Source of the DNA: CAVVNP01 sp963800235
GTDB lineage: Bacteria > Actinomycetota > Acidimicrobiia > Acidimicrobiales > Iamiaceae
DNA: 64,000 bases
Assembly (NCBI GenBank): GCA_963800235.1
Contig: CAWDAD010000001.1
Span: 1,178,001-1,242,000, forward strand
Direction: 5' to 3'
In this document: in pieces, positions 16,418-25,515 of the stretch
Layout: every line of letters begins with the position of its first letter
Numbering within the stretch: position 1 is the stretch's first letter
Position numbers and translations under genes: made by a program
Notes under the pieces: generated by a model
The model's database searches: none
The model's input: the letters and a program-made list of their open reading frames with translations, nothing else
Told to the model about the DNA's origin: nothing

Positions 16418-17785
16418 TCAGGGTGAGCGGCTGCCAGTTCCGGCGCCAACCGGTTCGCGCTCGGGCGGTCGAGCGGTGTTGGGGGCGAAGTCGATCCACT
16501 TGAGCTGCAGGGGTTCGCCCGCTGGGTGCACGTAATCGCTGGGGTCGAAGCCTCGATGCTCGGCTTCGTCGGTGAGGTCGCCCGCCAGCGGGACGGGCTC
16601 GGGCTGGCCAACCGGCTCGAGGAGTCGGCCGTGCCGATCGCGGACGGTGAGGTGATCAGCCGTCCCGGTGATGGGCAGCAGGCCGAGGTGGTGCTGGCGG
16701 TGGTGGCGCTGGCACAGGCAGACCAGGTTCTCGGGAGCGGTCTCGCCGCGATCTTCCCAATGGATGATGTGGTGGACGTGCAGCCACCGCGTGCGGTCAC
16801 AGCCGGGCACCCGACAGCCACCGTCGCGGTGCTCGACCAGCTTGCGCAGCTTGGGCGAGACGATCCGCTGGGTGCGTCCGACGGCGACGGGCGTGCCCTT
16901 CCGCTCCCAGACCGGGAGGAGGTCGCCGTCGCAGAGCAGGTAGCGGCGCAGCGCATCGGGTAGCGGAGCGCCGAGGTGCAAGCCGGCCACCGGCGGTCGG
17001 TCAGGGTCGATCGGATCGGCCTCGAGGTGGACGATCGCCCGGAACCGATCGATCACGCTGCCCCCGTAGGACACCTCGCCCGCAGCAAGGGAGTCGGCGG
17101 CCAGCGCCACAGCGGCGTCGGCCCAGCTCAGCTCTCGCTGCGCAGCTCGTCCCTCGGGCGTGTCGGCCTCGACACCGGGGTTCTCCCGGCGGAACAGCTC
17201 GTCGCGCTTGGCGACCAGCGCCGCCTCGACCACCGCGCCCTCGTCGGGCGGGAGGGTCAGGCCGAGCCGCCAGTTGCCGTCGGCGTCGCCGCTGAAGCTG
17301 AGGTCACGCTTCTCGCCGACGGGCGATGGTGAAACGTCTGGCCGGCGCGCATCGGGTTCCTGAAAGGCGTAGCGGCGCAGCATCTTCTCGATCTGCGGGA
17401 CCGTGGCGTTGACCGCCACTGCCACCACGTCGTCGTCGAAGCCGGCCGGGCAGCGCCGGGCGACGCTGGCGGCCTGGTCGAGTGACAGCACACCTTCGGT
17501 GACCGCCCGGTCGAGGGCCGGCAGTTCGTCCGACCGCCGGGCGACGTCGACCACCTGTCGAGCGTGCGCCGACGTGAGACCGGCCTTCCACGCCAACCAC
17601 TGTTGGGGCGTGTGCACCCCGGACTGGTCCCAGGCCCTCGACGCCAGCGCCGAGGCGGTGAGCTCGACCAGCCGAGCGTGGGCGGCGTTGAGGACCCCGG
17701 CTGCGACCGCGACCTGTGCCTCGATCGCCTCGACCGAACGCAGGTCACCGTGCGCTTCGGTCGTGGGGGGCCTGTCCTCGGTCAC
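16418..17785 (-). CDS. DUF222 / 13E12-repeat protein with HNH endonuclease domain
   Basis: Family common in actinobacteria and often multi-copy; exact role unknown, with a C-terminal HNH nuclease fold. The DUF222 helical region spans roughly residues 20-290. The HNH motif is at the C terminus: CRVPGCDRTRWLHVHHIIHW, followed by the second zinc/His segment ENLVCLCQRHHRQHH. I chose GTG 17785 over the longer TTG start at 17821, because a TATCAT -10 element and a LexA-type box lie between them and the GTG would be at the transcription start (leaderless). Mycobacterial 13E12 family genes are known to carry SOS boxes, which agrees with DNA-damage control. It is divergent from a helicase-nuclease gene. 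Confidence 0.85.
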   Translation of the reverse strand: MTEDRPPTTEAHGDLRSVEAIEAQVAVAAGVLNAAHARLVELTASALASRAWDQSGVHTPQQWLAWKAGLTSAHARQVVDVARRSDELPALDRAVTEGVLSLDQAASVARRCPAGFDDDVVAVAVNATVPQIEKMLRRYAFQEPDARRPDVSPSPVGEKRDLSFSGDADGNWRLGLTLPPDEGAVVEAALVAKRDELFRRENPGVEADTPEGRAAQRELSWADAAVALAADSLAAGEVSYGGSVIDRFRAIVHLEADPIDPDRPPVAGLHLGAPLPDALRRYLLCDGDLLPVWERKGTPVAVGRTQRIVSPKLRKLVEHRDGGCRVPGCDRTRWLHVHHIIHWEDRGETAPENLVCLCQRHHRQHHLGLLPITGTADHLTVRDRHGRLLEPVGQPEPVPLAGDLTDEAEHRGFDPSDYVHPAGEPLQLKWIDFAPNTARPPEREPVGAGTGSRSP

Positions 17786-17792
17786 GTGCTCA

Positions 17793-17798
17793 ATGATA
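17793..17798 (-). promoter_or_regulatory. Putative -10 element (TATCAT) of the HNH gene
   Basis: On the minus strand TATCAT ends seven bases before the GTG at 17785. This spacing suggests a leaderless transcript. It abuts the LexA-type box, so bound LexA would block it. No clear -35 hexamer was identified. Confidence 0.45.
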
Positions 17799-17811
17799 GA
17801 ACATGTGTTCG
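17798..17811. promoter_or_regulatory. LexA (SOS) box, actinobacterial/Bacillus type
   Basis: The sequence agaacatgtgttcg contains GAAC-ATGT-GTTC, which fits the Gram-positive SOS consensus CGAACRNRYGTTYC except at the two outermost bases. It lies between the divergent HNH (minus) and helicase-nuclease (plus) genes and overlaps the HNH promoter. Both genes suit DNA-damage control. No lexA gene is in the window. Confidence 0.7.
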
Positions 17812-17852
17812 TCACCCGCAAGTGGGACCAACACGGGTTCAGAGGGCTGACC

Positions 17853-17858
17853 TATCAT
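17853..17858 (+). promoter_or_regulatory. Putative -10 element (TATCAT) of the helicase-nuclease gene
   Basis: TATCAT lies 26 bases before the ATG at 17884, leaving room for a short leader with a G-rich ribosome site. The LexA-type box is about 42 bases upstream, where bound repressor could also affect this promoter. Confidence 0.4.
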
Positions 17859-17883
17859 CAGCGGAACGGGGGGTGGGTCGGGG

Positions 17884-20658
17884 ATGGCGAAGGCACCGAA
17901 GTTGCGAGGGGACGCGGCCAAGGCCGTGCGCCATCGCGGGTCGCACCTGCAGATCATCGCCTCGGCCGGATCGGGCAAGACCGAGGTCGTGGCGCAGCGT
18001 GTGGCCGATCTGCTCGTCGACGCCACGCCCGCCGCAGCGATCGTCGCGTTCACGTTCACCGAACGGGCCGCCGCCGAGCTCAAGGCGCGCATCGCCGAGC
18101 GGGTCGAGGAGCGGTTGGGTGGGCAGGCGCTCGACCTGCTCAACGGCATGTTCGTGGGCACCATCCACGCCTACTGCTTCCGGCTGCTGCAGCAACGGGT
18201 GCCCGAGTACGAGACCTACGACGTGCTCGACGAGAACCAGCTCAACGCCTTCATCGTCCGGGAGGCCCATCGACTCGACGTCCGCCAGCTCGATCCCGAC
18301 GGCAAGAAGCGTCTCTACAAGTCGGTCGAGGCGTTCCTGAAGGGGCTCGACGTCGTCGAGAACGAGTTGCTGGACCCGACCGAGTTGCCGGACCCGTTCG
18401 GCACCATCGTCGTCGACTACCTCGAGGCGCTGGGCCGGTACCGGCTGCTCAGCTACGGCCAACAGGTGGCTCGGGCCGTGGCCGAACTGGAGCGGCCCGA
18501 GGTCGCCGAGGCGGTCCACGCCGAGCTGCGCCACCTGATCGTGGACGAGTACCAAGACGTCAACCCCGCCCAGGAGCGGCTGATCGAGCTGCTCGCCGGG
18601 CCGAACGTGTCGGTCTGCGTGGTCGGCGACGACGACCAGGCGATCTACCAGTGGCGCGGTTCCGACGTGTCGAACATCGTCGGGTTCGCCGAGCGGTACG
18701 ACGACGTCGCCAGCTTTCGGATCACCACCAACCGGCGGAGCACGCCGGAGATCATCCAGCTGGCCAACGGGTTCGCCAAGTCCATCCCCGGTCGTCTCCC
18801 CAAGCAGATGCGGACGGATCGCTCGGCTCCCCCTACCGGCCACTCGGTGTCCGTGTGGGACCAGCCGATGGAGGTCGACGAGGCCGGTTCGATCGCCTAC
18901 GCGATCGTTCAGCTGCACGAGGACCAGGGCGTCCCGTACCGCGACATGGCGGTGCTGGTGCGAGGACGATCGGCGTACCCGGCGATCGTCGAGGCAGTTC
19001 GGCACCTTCGGCATCCCGGTGCAGCCCGACGGCCGGACCGGGTTGTTCGACCAACCCGAGGCCGTCGCCCTCGGCAAGGCCCTGGTCTGGCTGGTCGGCT
19101 ACGACTGGCGAACCGAGGCCTGGGGTCCGGGCGTGAAGGTCACCGACCGTGACCTGGTGACCGAGGTGCTGGCAGCCTTCGACCTACCGAAGGGGAGGCG
19201 ACGCAAGGTCGCCGGGGTCCTGGAAGAGTGGAAGGCGTCGGTCGACGCAGATCGACCGGTCGACCTGGTGCGCGACCTCTACGACGCTGCTCGACGTGCT
19301 GGACGCCCGCTCGTGGGACCTCACCGACCCGCATCCAGGTGAACCGGATGGGCACCTTGGCCCGGTTCTCGGCGCTGCTGGCCGACTACGAATCGGTCCG
19401 CAGACGATCTCGCACCGACCACGAGCGGAAGGGTGAGCAGGTCGGCGGCCAGGACCGGGGCCAGTGGTACTACCGCAACCTGGCCACCCACGTCATCAAC
19501 TACGCCGTCGGCGCCTACGACGGGTTCGACGGCGAGGACGACTTCGCCATCGACGCCGTCGACCTCACCACTGTCCACCGGGCCAAGGGCTTGGAGTGGC
19601 CGGTGGTGTTCGTGCCGTCGCTGACCGCTCAGCCGGTTCCCCAGCAGCATGTCGGGCCGCACGCAGAGGTGGCCGATCCCCCGCACGCTGTTCCCGGCCG
19701 AGCGCTACGAGGGAGGTGACGCCGACGAGCGACGACTGTTCTACGTGGCAGCGACCCGGGCTCGGGACTGGCTGTCGCTGTCCCGCCACGACCACGTGAA
19801 CTCCGAGAACCGGACCGTCGGGCCCAGCCCGTACTGGACCTTCGCCTGCGACGTCGCCGGCGATGACGACCCTGAAGAACTCGACCTACCGCCCATCGAC
19901 GTCCGTGGCGGCCACGACGACGAGCCGCTGGCGCTCACCTTCAGCGAGCTCGATGCCTTCCTCGGAGTGCGGGCATCGCCTACCGACTGCGCAACCTGAT
20001 CGGCTTCCAGCCCCGCCTGGCACCCGAGCTCGGCTACGGCAAGGCCGTCCACCACGTGCTGCGCACCATCGCCGAGGAGACCCGGTCCACCGGGAAGGTC
20101 CCGACTCCCCGTCGGATCGAGCGGCTGCTGGACGTCGGCTTCTTCCTGCCCCACGCCAACAAGCCGGCTCACCGCAACCTGAAGGAAGCGGCCCGCAAGC
20201 TGGTGGCCACCTACACCAACGACCACCCGGATGACCTCCACCGCATCTGGGAGACCGAGCGGCCGTTCGAACTCCACCTCGACGGCGTGACGGTGTCGGG
20301 CCGGGCCGACGTGATCCTCGACCACGAGGGCGGCGTGCCGACCGGACTCGCCATCCTCGACTACAAGACCTCGACCTCACCGGACGACGACCACTCCCTC
20401 CAGCTGCAGGTGTACGCCGACGCCGGCCGTCGGGAGGGCCTCGACGTGCGGGGCGCCTGCGTCCACGACCTGAAGGCCGGGACCCGCAAGGAGCCGGCCC
20501 GCATCCCGGTCGACGTGAGCGGTGCTGCCATCACAAAGGCCGAAGCGGTGGTGACCGAGGCAGCCGAAAGGGTCAAGGCCCACGCCTACGACCCCAACCC
20601 CGGAACCCGCTGCCGCACCTGCGAGGTCCGAGTCGTCTGCCACGCAGCAGAGGCGTAG
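17884..20658 (+). CDS. UvrD/PcrA-like helicase fused to an iron-sulfur PD-(D/E)XK nuclease (four indels)
   Basis: Superfamily 1A DNA helicase with a RecB-type nuclease, a DNA-repair or defence motor similar in layout to AdnA/AddB-class subunits. Walker A ASAGSGKT is at residues 26-33, FTERAAAELKAR and GTIHAYCFRLL follow, Walker B VDEYQD is at 220-225, and GDDDQAIYQWRG and ITTNRRSTPEI come next. Later motifs are DLTTVHRAKGLEWPVVF and FYVAATRARDWLSLS. The C-terminal nuclease has GRADVILDH and LAILDYKTS. One Cys in a CGIAYRL segment before the nuclease and three Cys at the end (CRTCEVRVVC) look like a 4Fe-4S clamp as in AddB. Frames change near 18996, 19290, 19633 and 19973. About 925 residues when repaired. 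It shares an SOS-type control region with the HNH gene. Confidence 0.85.
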
Positions 20659-20661
20659 CGC

Positions 20662-21204
20662 TCAGCCGCTTCCGACGGATTGAAAGCTGTCCGCTTCGCC
20701 AATCTCCTCGAGATCGTCGGTGACGCTCGCCCGAGCCTCGGTGCGAAGTTGGGCGACAGACATCTTGCGGCTGGCAGCGAGCCGGCCGAGCGCCGCCGTC
20801 GCCTTCTCAGGCTTTCCGGTCAACCGAGGCGACGGCAGGAACACGATGGATGGGCCGTGCGTCTCGATCATCCTCCGCACCTCTGGCAGGTAGGCGAGCA
20901 ACTGCCCCCACTCGCGTATCGGGTCCTGGACCGGCTTCTTCCACGTGACGACCGAAAGGTTCGTCCTGCTCAGCGCCCAGAGCTCTTCCGGCTGTTCGGA
21001 CTGGTGCCAGTCCCGCGTCACGAGGGCGTCGAACTCCCCCTCGTCTGCCCGCAGGTACACGTACCAGTCCGGGGTCCGAGAACCGGCGAGCGCATGGTCA
21101 AAAGCCCGCAGGGAGACGACCTCGACCGAACCGTCGACAACCTCGGGCCGGAAGTTCGGCGGGGACGGGAAGCCCTCGTCAAGCAGCAGACGCACGCCGC
21201 TCAC
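20662..21204 (-). CDS. PIN-like domain protein, probable toxin of a DUF433-linked pair
   Basis: 180 residues. The N terminus VRLLLDEGFP and the internal FDALVTRDWHQ carry the paired acidic residues typical of compact PIN-like nucleases (VapC45/DUF5615 type), which cleave RNA. A C-terminal acidic helical tail is of unknown use. The start at 21204 overlaps the end of the upstream DUF433 gene by 26 bases, the usual coupled layout of toxin-antitoxin pairs with the antitoxin first. Its 3' end lies three bases from the helicase-nuclease stop on the other strand. The toxin call is inference from fold and context; no target is visible. Confidence 0.65.
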   Translation of the reverse strand: MSGVRLLLDEGFPSPPNFRPEVVDGSVEVVSLRAFDHALAGSRTPDWYVYLRADEGEFDALVTRDWHQSEQPEELWALSRTNLSVVTWKKPVQDPIREWGQLLAYLPEVRRMIETHGPSIVFLPSPRLTGKPEKATAALGRLAASRKMSVAQLRTEARASVTDDLEEIGEADSFQSVGSG

Positions 21205-21895
21205 TGCGCGCCTTGCGCAAGGACTCCTCGAGCTTGATGGCGTCCTTGACGCTGGCGACGCTCACCCCCGGATAAAGCGCGGCGATGCGGTCGGCCCCGA
21301 GTGAGCGTTCCTTGTGCAGCGCATACACCGACGCGGTTGGCACGCGGGAAGAGTCGATGCAAGGTTCCCCGCCGACCACCCAGGGAGAGATGAACGTCCG
21401 GCTCGAGGGGCGCACGAGGTTCGGGCCCCACAGCGCAGCTGTAGCGACACCCTCGATCGGTTCGGCGATGTCGAACACATCCAGGAACGGGGTGAGGCCG
21501 TCGAAGACCTGCTGTCCGGTGAGGCGGTCCACGTCCTCGAAGCCGAACAGGACCACGCGACCGTCGCCGTGGAGCGCTGGGTCGACGTGGTCTTCGACCA
21601 CTCGGCGGCGCACGTCTGCGACGCGCCTGGCGGCTCGAACGCGATCCACACCTTTGCTTCGAAGCCAGGCCAGCAACCGGGCATAGATCAAGTCTCTGTA
21701 CGACCAGGCTCTCGGCGAGGCATCCGCCCAGTCGGGCACCATCACGTCGTGCGACGCCCAGTCGTAGAGCGTTCGAGCAGGGATCCCTGAGAGCTGACCG
21801 GCGCGCTCTGCCGGGTAGTGCCCCCTCGGGCGGCGCAGGGCACGCCGGATGAGGACTCGGTCGTCGTCGGTCAGGGCTGCGTGGGCTGCCGCCAT
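21179..21895 (-). CDS. MerR-like HTH plus DUF433 protein, probable antitoxin
   Basis: 238 residues in two parts. Residues 20-110 look like a MerR-type winged helix (HYPAERAGQLSGIPARTLYDW). The C-terminal part is a DUF433 domain: ISPWVVGGEPCIDSSRVPT followed by GADRIAALYPGVSVASVKDA. DUF433 proteins often pair with DUF5615/PIN-like toxins. It overlaps the downstream PIN-like gene by 26 bases. It probably binds its own promoter in the AT-richer DNA upstream (21896-22219) and neutralises the partner. Start is ATG 21895. Confidence 0.65.
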   Translation of the reverse strand: MAAAHAALTDDDRVLIRRALRRPRGHYPAERAGQLSGIPARTLYDWASHDVMVPDWADASPRAWSYRDLIYARLLAWLRSKGVDRVRAARRVADVRRRVVEDHVDPALHGDGRVVLFGFEDVDRLTGQQVFDGLTPFLDVFDIAEPIEGVATAALWGPNLVRPSSRTFISPWVVGGEPCIDSSRVPTASVYALHKERSLGADRIAALYPGVSVASVKDAIKLEESLRKARSERRASAA

Positions 21896-22219
21896 CCGAC
21901 CAGTATCGCGCCGGCTACCGACAGCCTCGTGGGACGGCGCTCATACAGTCAGAGGACTAGGGATCTGAGGAGCTGCGACCGTCCGAGTTCTCGCTGGTTG
22001 GTTCTTAGCCGCTGCGCCCATCAGAGAGAGGTATCGGGGGAGGTTGCTGAGCTTCACTTACGGTTGCTCTGTCAATTCCATCCAATACTCCAACTGCAAA
22101 CTTGGATAAGTTGGACTGAACTGACTATTTGCCTATGCGCTGATCAGCCGAACGGCGAACCGTTCAAATCACCATGACCTTCTCAACCAATTCAAACCTC
22201 GGTATCGCAAACCTCTTTT
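21896..22219. other. AT-richer intergenic region, no gene recognised
   Basis: This 324-base stretch is visibly richer in A and T than the rest of the window, for example around 22070-22130 and 22180-22230. I see no open frame with family features and no RNA gene. It should contain the promoter of the DUF433 gene and the 3' flank of the small hypothetical gene at 22220-22552. The composition suggests recently acquired DNA. Confidence 0.4.
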
Positions 22220-22552
22220 TCACCAGTTACCGCGCGCTAACCGACCTATAAGGTAGACATAATACCCGACAAGCACGAGGAAGCCTTCATTCTTTGGCCC
22301 TATCGACCCTCCTGTGTCGTGACAGCTGAGTTCCTGGAGTGCAGACAAGACGGTAACGCGAAGGGGCATTTCTGGAACGATGAAGTGTTCCGGGAAGCAA
22401 GATGCCAACCACTCGAATAGATCGCCGCCCTGAATATGGGCGTGAAGGACATCAGGGCTAATCTCTAAACCTTGATCCGCTGCCTCCAAAACATTTCTCG
22501 CTAGGGATGCTGCATCATTTATCATTTCGCCATCAGGTGTAGACAGACTCAT
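22220..22552 (-). CDS. Hypothetical protein, 110 residues, in AT-richer DNA
   Basis: Small acidic protein that I do not recognise. It starts MSLSTPDGEMINDAAS, has a predicted helical middle (LARNVLEAADQGLEI) and a hydrophobic C-terminal segment FLVLVGYYVYLIGRLA that could be a buried or membrane helix. Codon use is far less GC-biased than in neighbours, in keeping with horizontal acquisition. It lies between the toxin-antitoxin pair and the restriction-modification genes on the same strand. There is no clear ribosome site, so coding status is moderately supported only. Confidence 0.5.
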   Translation of the reverse strand: MSLSTPDGEMINDAASLARNVLEAADQGLEISPDVLHAHIQGGDLFEWLASCFPEHFIVPEMPLRVTVLSALQELSCHDTGGSIGPKNEGFLVLVGYYVYLIGRLARGNW

Positions 22553-22643
22553 TCGCTCATTCTTTCCGGTAAAGGATCAATCATCCTGGTTGCGCATACT
22601 CACTTACAAACTGTGTGTGGCAACGGTGACATCATCAACCGCA

Positions 22644-25412
22644 TCATCCAACCGCCACCTCAAAGACTTGGAGGACTTCGTCGCCGTAGTCGTTGATGAC
22701 CTTGACGGCGATCTTGCCGGCTCGTGGGCGGGGGAAGGGGCGGGCTGGTGGTGCGGTAGAGGGTGGCCCAGGCGTCCTCGTCGATCTCGGCCTTCAGGTC
22801 GCGACTTGAGCTTCTTGTAGGGGTCCTGGCCGCCGGTGAAGTAGGCGTGGCGGACGAAGAAGCTCTCCTCGTTGTAGTCGGAGTCGATCATCCACAGGGC
22901 GATGTGGTCGGTGTCGCGGCTGCGGACCTCGCCGGTGGTGGGGTCGTAGACGTCGACGCCGTGCAGCTCGACCACGAGCTGGCCGTCGTCGACTGCTCGC
23001 GTGATCTCGATGTCGGGCTCGCCGAAGACGGTGAACAGGTTGCCGGCGCCGGTCTTCTTCAGCTCCTCGCCCATCACCAGGTCGGCGTTCATGCGCACCA
23101 GCAGCACCGGCACCCGGCCCAGCTTGCGCTCGGCGGCGACGCTGGCGAAGTCCTCGTCGGTCGACGACGTCGGCACCCTCGACGGCGGTGCCCAGCACGT
23201 TGGGGTCGAAGGAGAAGGCCAGCACGCACAGCAGGTCGATGTCGCTCGCGCCTGCGATGGCCTCCCGGGCGGCCGTCTTGATCCACTGGGCGTCGACGGT
23301 GCCGTACTGCGGGCCGAGGGAGATGCCGATGCGGGCCGGGCGCCTCGCTCGGCGTCGTCGTCGTCGGCCGGCGCCCCGGCGGCAGCGCGACGGCCTGGAT
23401 GGCCTGGCCGGCGTAGGGCTCGAGCGTCTCCAGCTCGATGCGCTCCTGGCGGCGCCCGTTCTGGATGCCGGCCTTGGTGAGGTTGTCGAGGATCGTCTGC
23501 TCGAAGTCGGCGCCGTTGCGGGTCGTCGGCGCCGGCCTCCGACCGACGCTCGGTCGCCGGACGTCCCGGGGTCGGGGCCGCCGGCGAAGGCGAGCGACCG
23601 GTGCGGGCGACAGGCTCTCGACGGTGAACGGCCCGGTGACCCGCACCTTCTCCTTGTCCTCGTAGGGCTTGTCGTAGAGCAGCTCGAAGTCGGCGTGGCG
23701 CTTGATGGCGGCGTCGATCTCGTCGCGGCTCATGCCCTCGACGATGTCGGGGTTGTTGGCGATCGACTTGAGGGTGATGTGCTGCACCCGCTCGTAGACG
23801 AACCCGTGGCGGATGTCGTCGGTCGGCGTCGAGTCGGGCAGCGGCGTGCCGGTGAGCTGCCCCTCCTTCAGCCGCCCCTCGGCCGAGTCGGCCAGCAGGT
23901 AGTACGGGAACTTGCGCCCCCATGAGCCGCTGCCGGGCCAGCGCCAGCGCCACCCGCGACGTGTCGATGGTGATCCACCGCCGCCCCCACTGCTCCGCCA
24001 CGTAGGCCGTCGTCCCCGAGCCACACGTCGGATCGAGCACGAGGTCCCCCGGGTCGGTGGACATGAGCATGCACCGCTCGATGACCTTGGTGTTGGTCTG
24101 CACCACGTAGATCTTGGGTCATCCGATGAGCCTGACCGACGGTGTCGGTCCAGAGCTGTTCGAAGCGGCGACGCCGGGAAGTCGTCGAGGAATCGGACGT
24201 AGCGGAGCGTCTTGCCGATTCTACAATCAGCCGACCGGCAGCGATTAGGCGCTTCATACCCGGCTTCGTTGGTCTTCCAGACTCGCCGGTTCCGGACGGT
24301 AGAACGTCGTGCCGTCAAACTCGAATCGGATACGCGTCTGTGTCGACTACCGGACTCGCGATGTCAAGCTGTCTGCAGCCGAACAGTCTGCGCCATCGTC
24401 GGAGCAGTCTACTCCGAGCGACTTCCGTCTGCGTCAGCGAGCGCATCTCACCGTCGTCGAGCACTCGAGTACCGTCGGTACGCCGTCACCTCCGACGCCT
24501 TCTGCTGCGAAGAGCTGCCGATACTTCGAGCGCTCCGATGTCCTGCGCAGTACCAGAGGATGATAGTCGATGACGCCGTCGAGATACGTCGGATCCGTCG
24601 AGTGCCGCCCGTGGTCTTTTGACAGGCGATCTGCGACTGACGAAGTTCTCGCTGCCGAAGACCTCGTCCATCAGGCTGCGGACCAGGTGGACGTTCTCGT
24701 CGCCGATCTGGACGAAGCAGCTGCCGCTCTCGGTGAGCAGGTCCCGGGCCGCCAGCAGCCGGTCGCGCAGGTAGCGCGAGGTAGCGAGCTGATGCCGAGC
24801 TCCCAGGTGTCGCGGAAGGCCTTGATCTGCTCGACCTCGCGGCTGGCGTCGTTCGACCTTGCCGTCCTTCACGTCGCGCTTGCGGGCGACTGACCTGCCA
24901 GTTGGAGCCGAAGCGGATGCCGTACGGCGGGTCGAGGTAGACCATCTGGACCTTGCCCCGCAGGCGCTCCCGCTCGGCCAGGCTGGCCATGACGTTGAGC
25001 GAGTCGCCCAGGATCATGCGGTTCGACCAGTTGGCGTCGTGCTCGTAGAACTCGACCGAGGTCGAGCTCGTCGAGGCCGTCGAAGGCCTCGAACAGGGTC
25101 ATCTCGGGCTCGGGCTCGCCGGCCTTGGCGGTCCGGCGCAGGTTCTCGACCAGCACCCGGGGGTCGATCTTCTCCTGGATGTAGACGGCGGCGGCGCGTC
25201 GCCCTCGAGCACGTCGGCCTCGTCGTCCTTGCCCTTCCACACCAGCTGCGGGTCGAGGCTGTGGTCGCGCTCCCAGCGGACCTGACGGGCTCCTCGACGT
25301 CGGGGTCGACGAAGTCCTGCGCATCGGCGGTGGGGAGGTTGGTGCGCTTGTCGTCGTGGCGTGAAGGCCCGACGGGCTTGGGGCCGGTGGGGGCCTTCTT
25401 ACGGGGTGGCAC
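22644..25412 (-). CDS. Site-specific DNA methyltransferase (adenine, Mod-like) of a restriction system; many indels
   Basis: Modification partner of the adjacent restriction enzyme. From the right: VPPRKKAPTGPKPVG start, MILGDSLNVMASLAERERL, then the catalytic VYLDPPYGI (DPPY, motif IV of beta-class amino-methyltransferases). A central, less GC-rich region near 24150-24600 contains YVRFLDDFPASP and probably the target-recognition domain. The AdoMet site is DLVLDPTCGSGTTAYVAEQW. The C terminus is VKVINDYGDEVLQVF with a TGA at 22644. Many single-base indels break the frame, but the blocks are in the right order and total size (about 920 residues) fits the Mod proteins paired with BPTD_3080-type enzymes. 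Start GTG 25412. The methylated sequence cannot be predicted. Confidence 0.8.
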
Positions 25413-25440
25413 GAGCGTGCTCCTCAGGCGAGGCACGCCG

Positions 25441-25490
25441 ATCGATCGGCGTCGATCGGCGTACAGGTCGGCTGATCGGCCTGGTCGATC
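25441..25490. repeat. Ten-base-period GATCGGC repeat in the spacer between Res and Mod
   Basis: Three exact gatcggc copies start at 25444, 25454 and 25474, with a degenerate ggtcggc between them and gatcga after. The period of ten bases is about one helical turn. It lies in the roughly 100-base gap between the restriction and methylase genes, just upstream of the methylase start on its strand, so it could be an operator. Confidence 0.5.
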
Positions 25491-25515
25491 GAGGGCGGCG
25501 TTGAGCATGGAGCGC

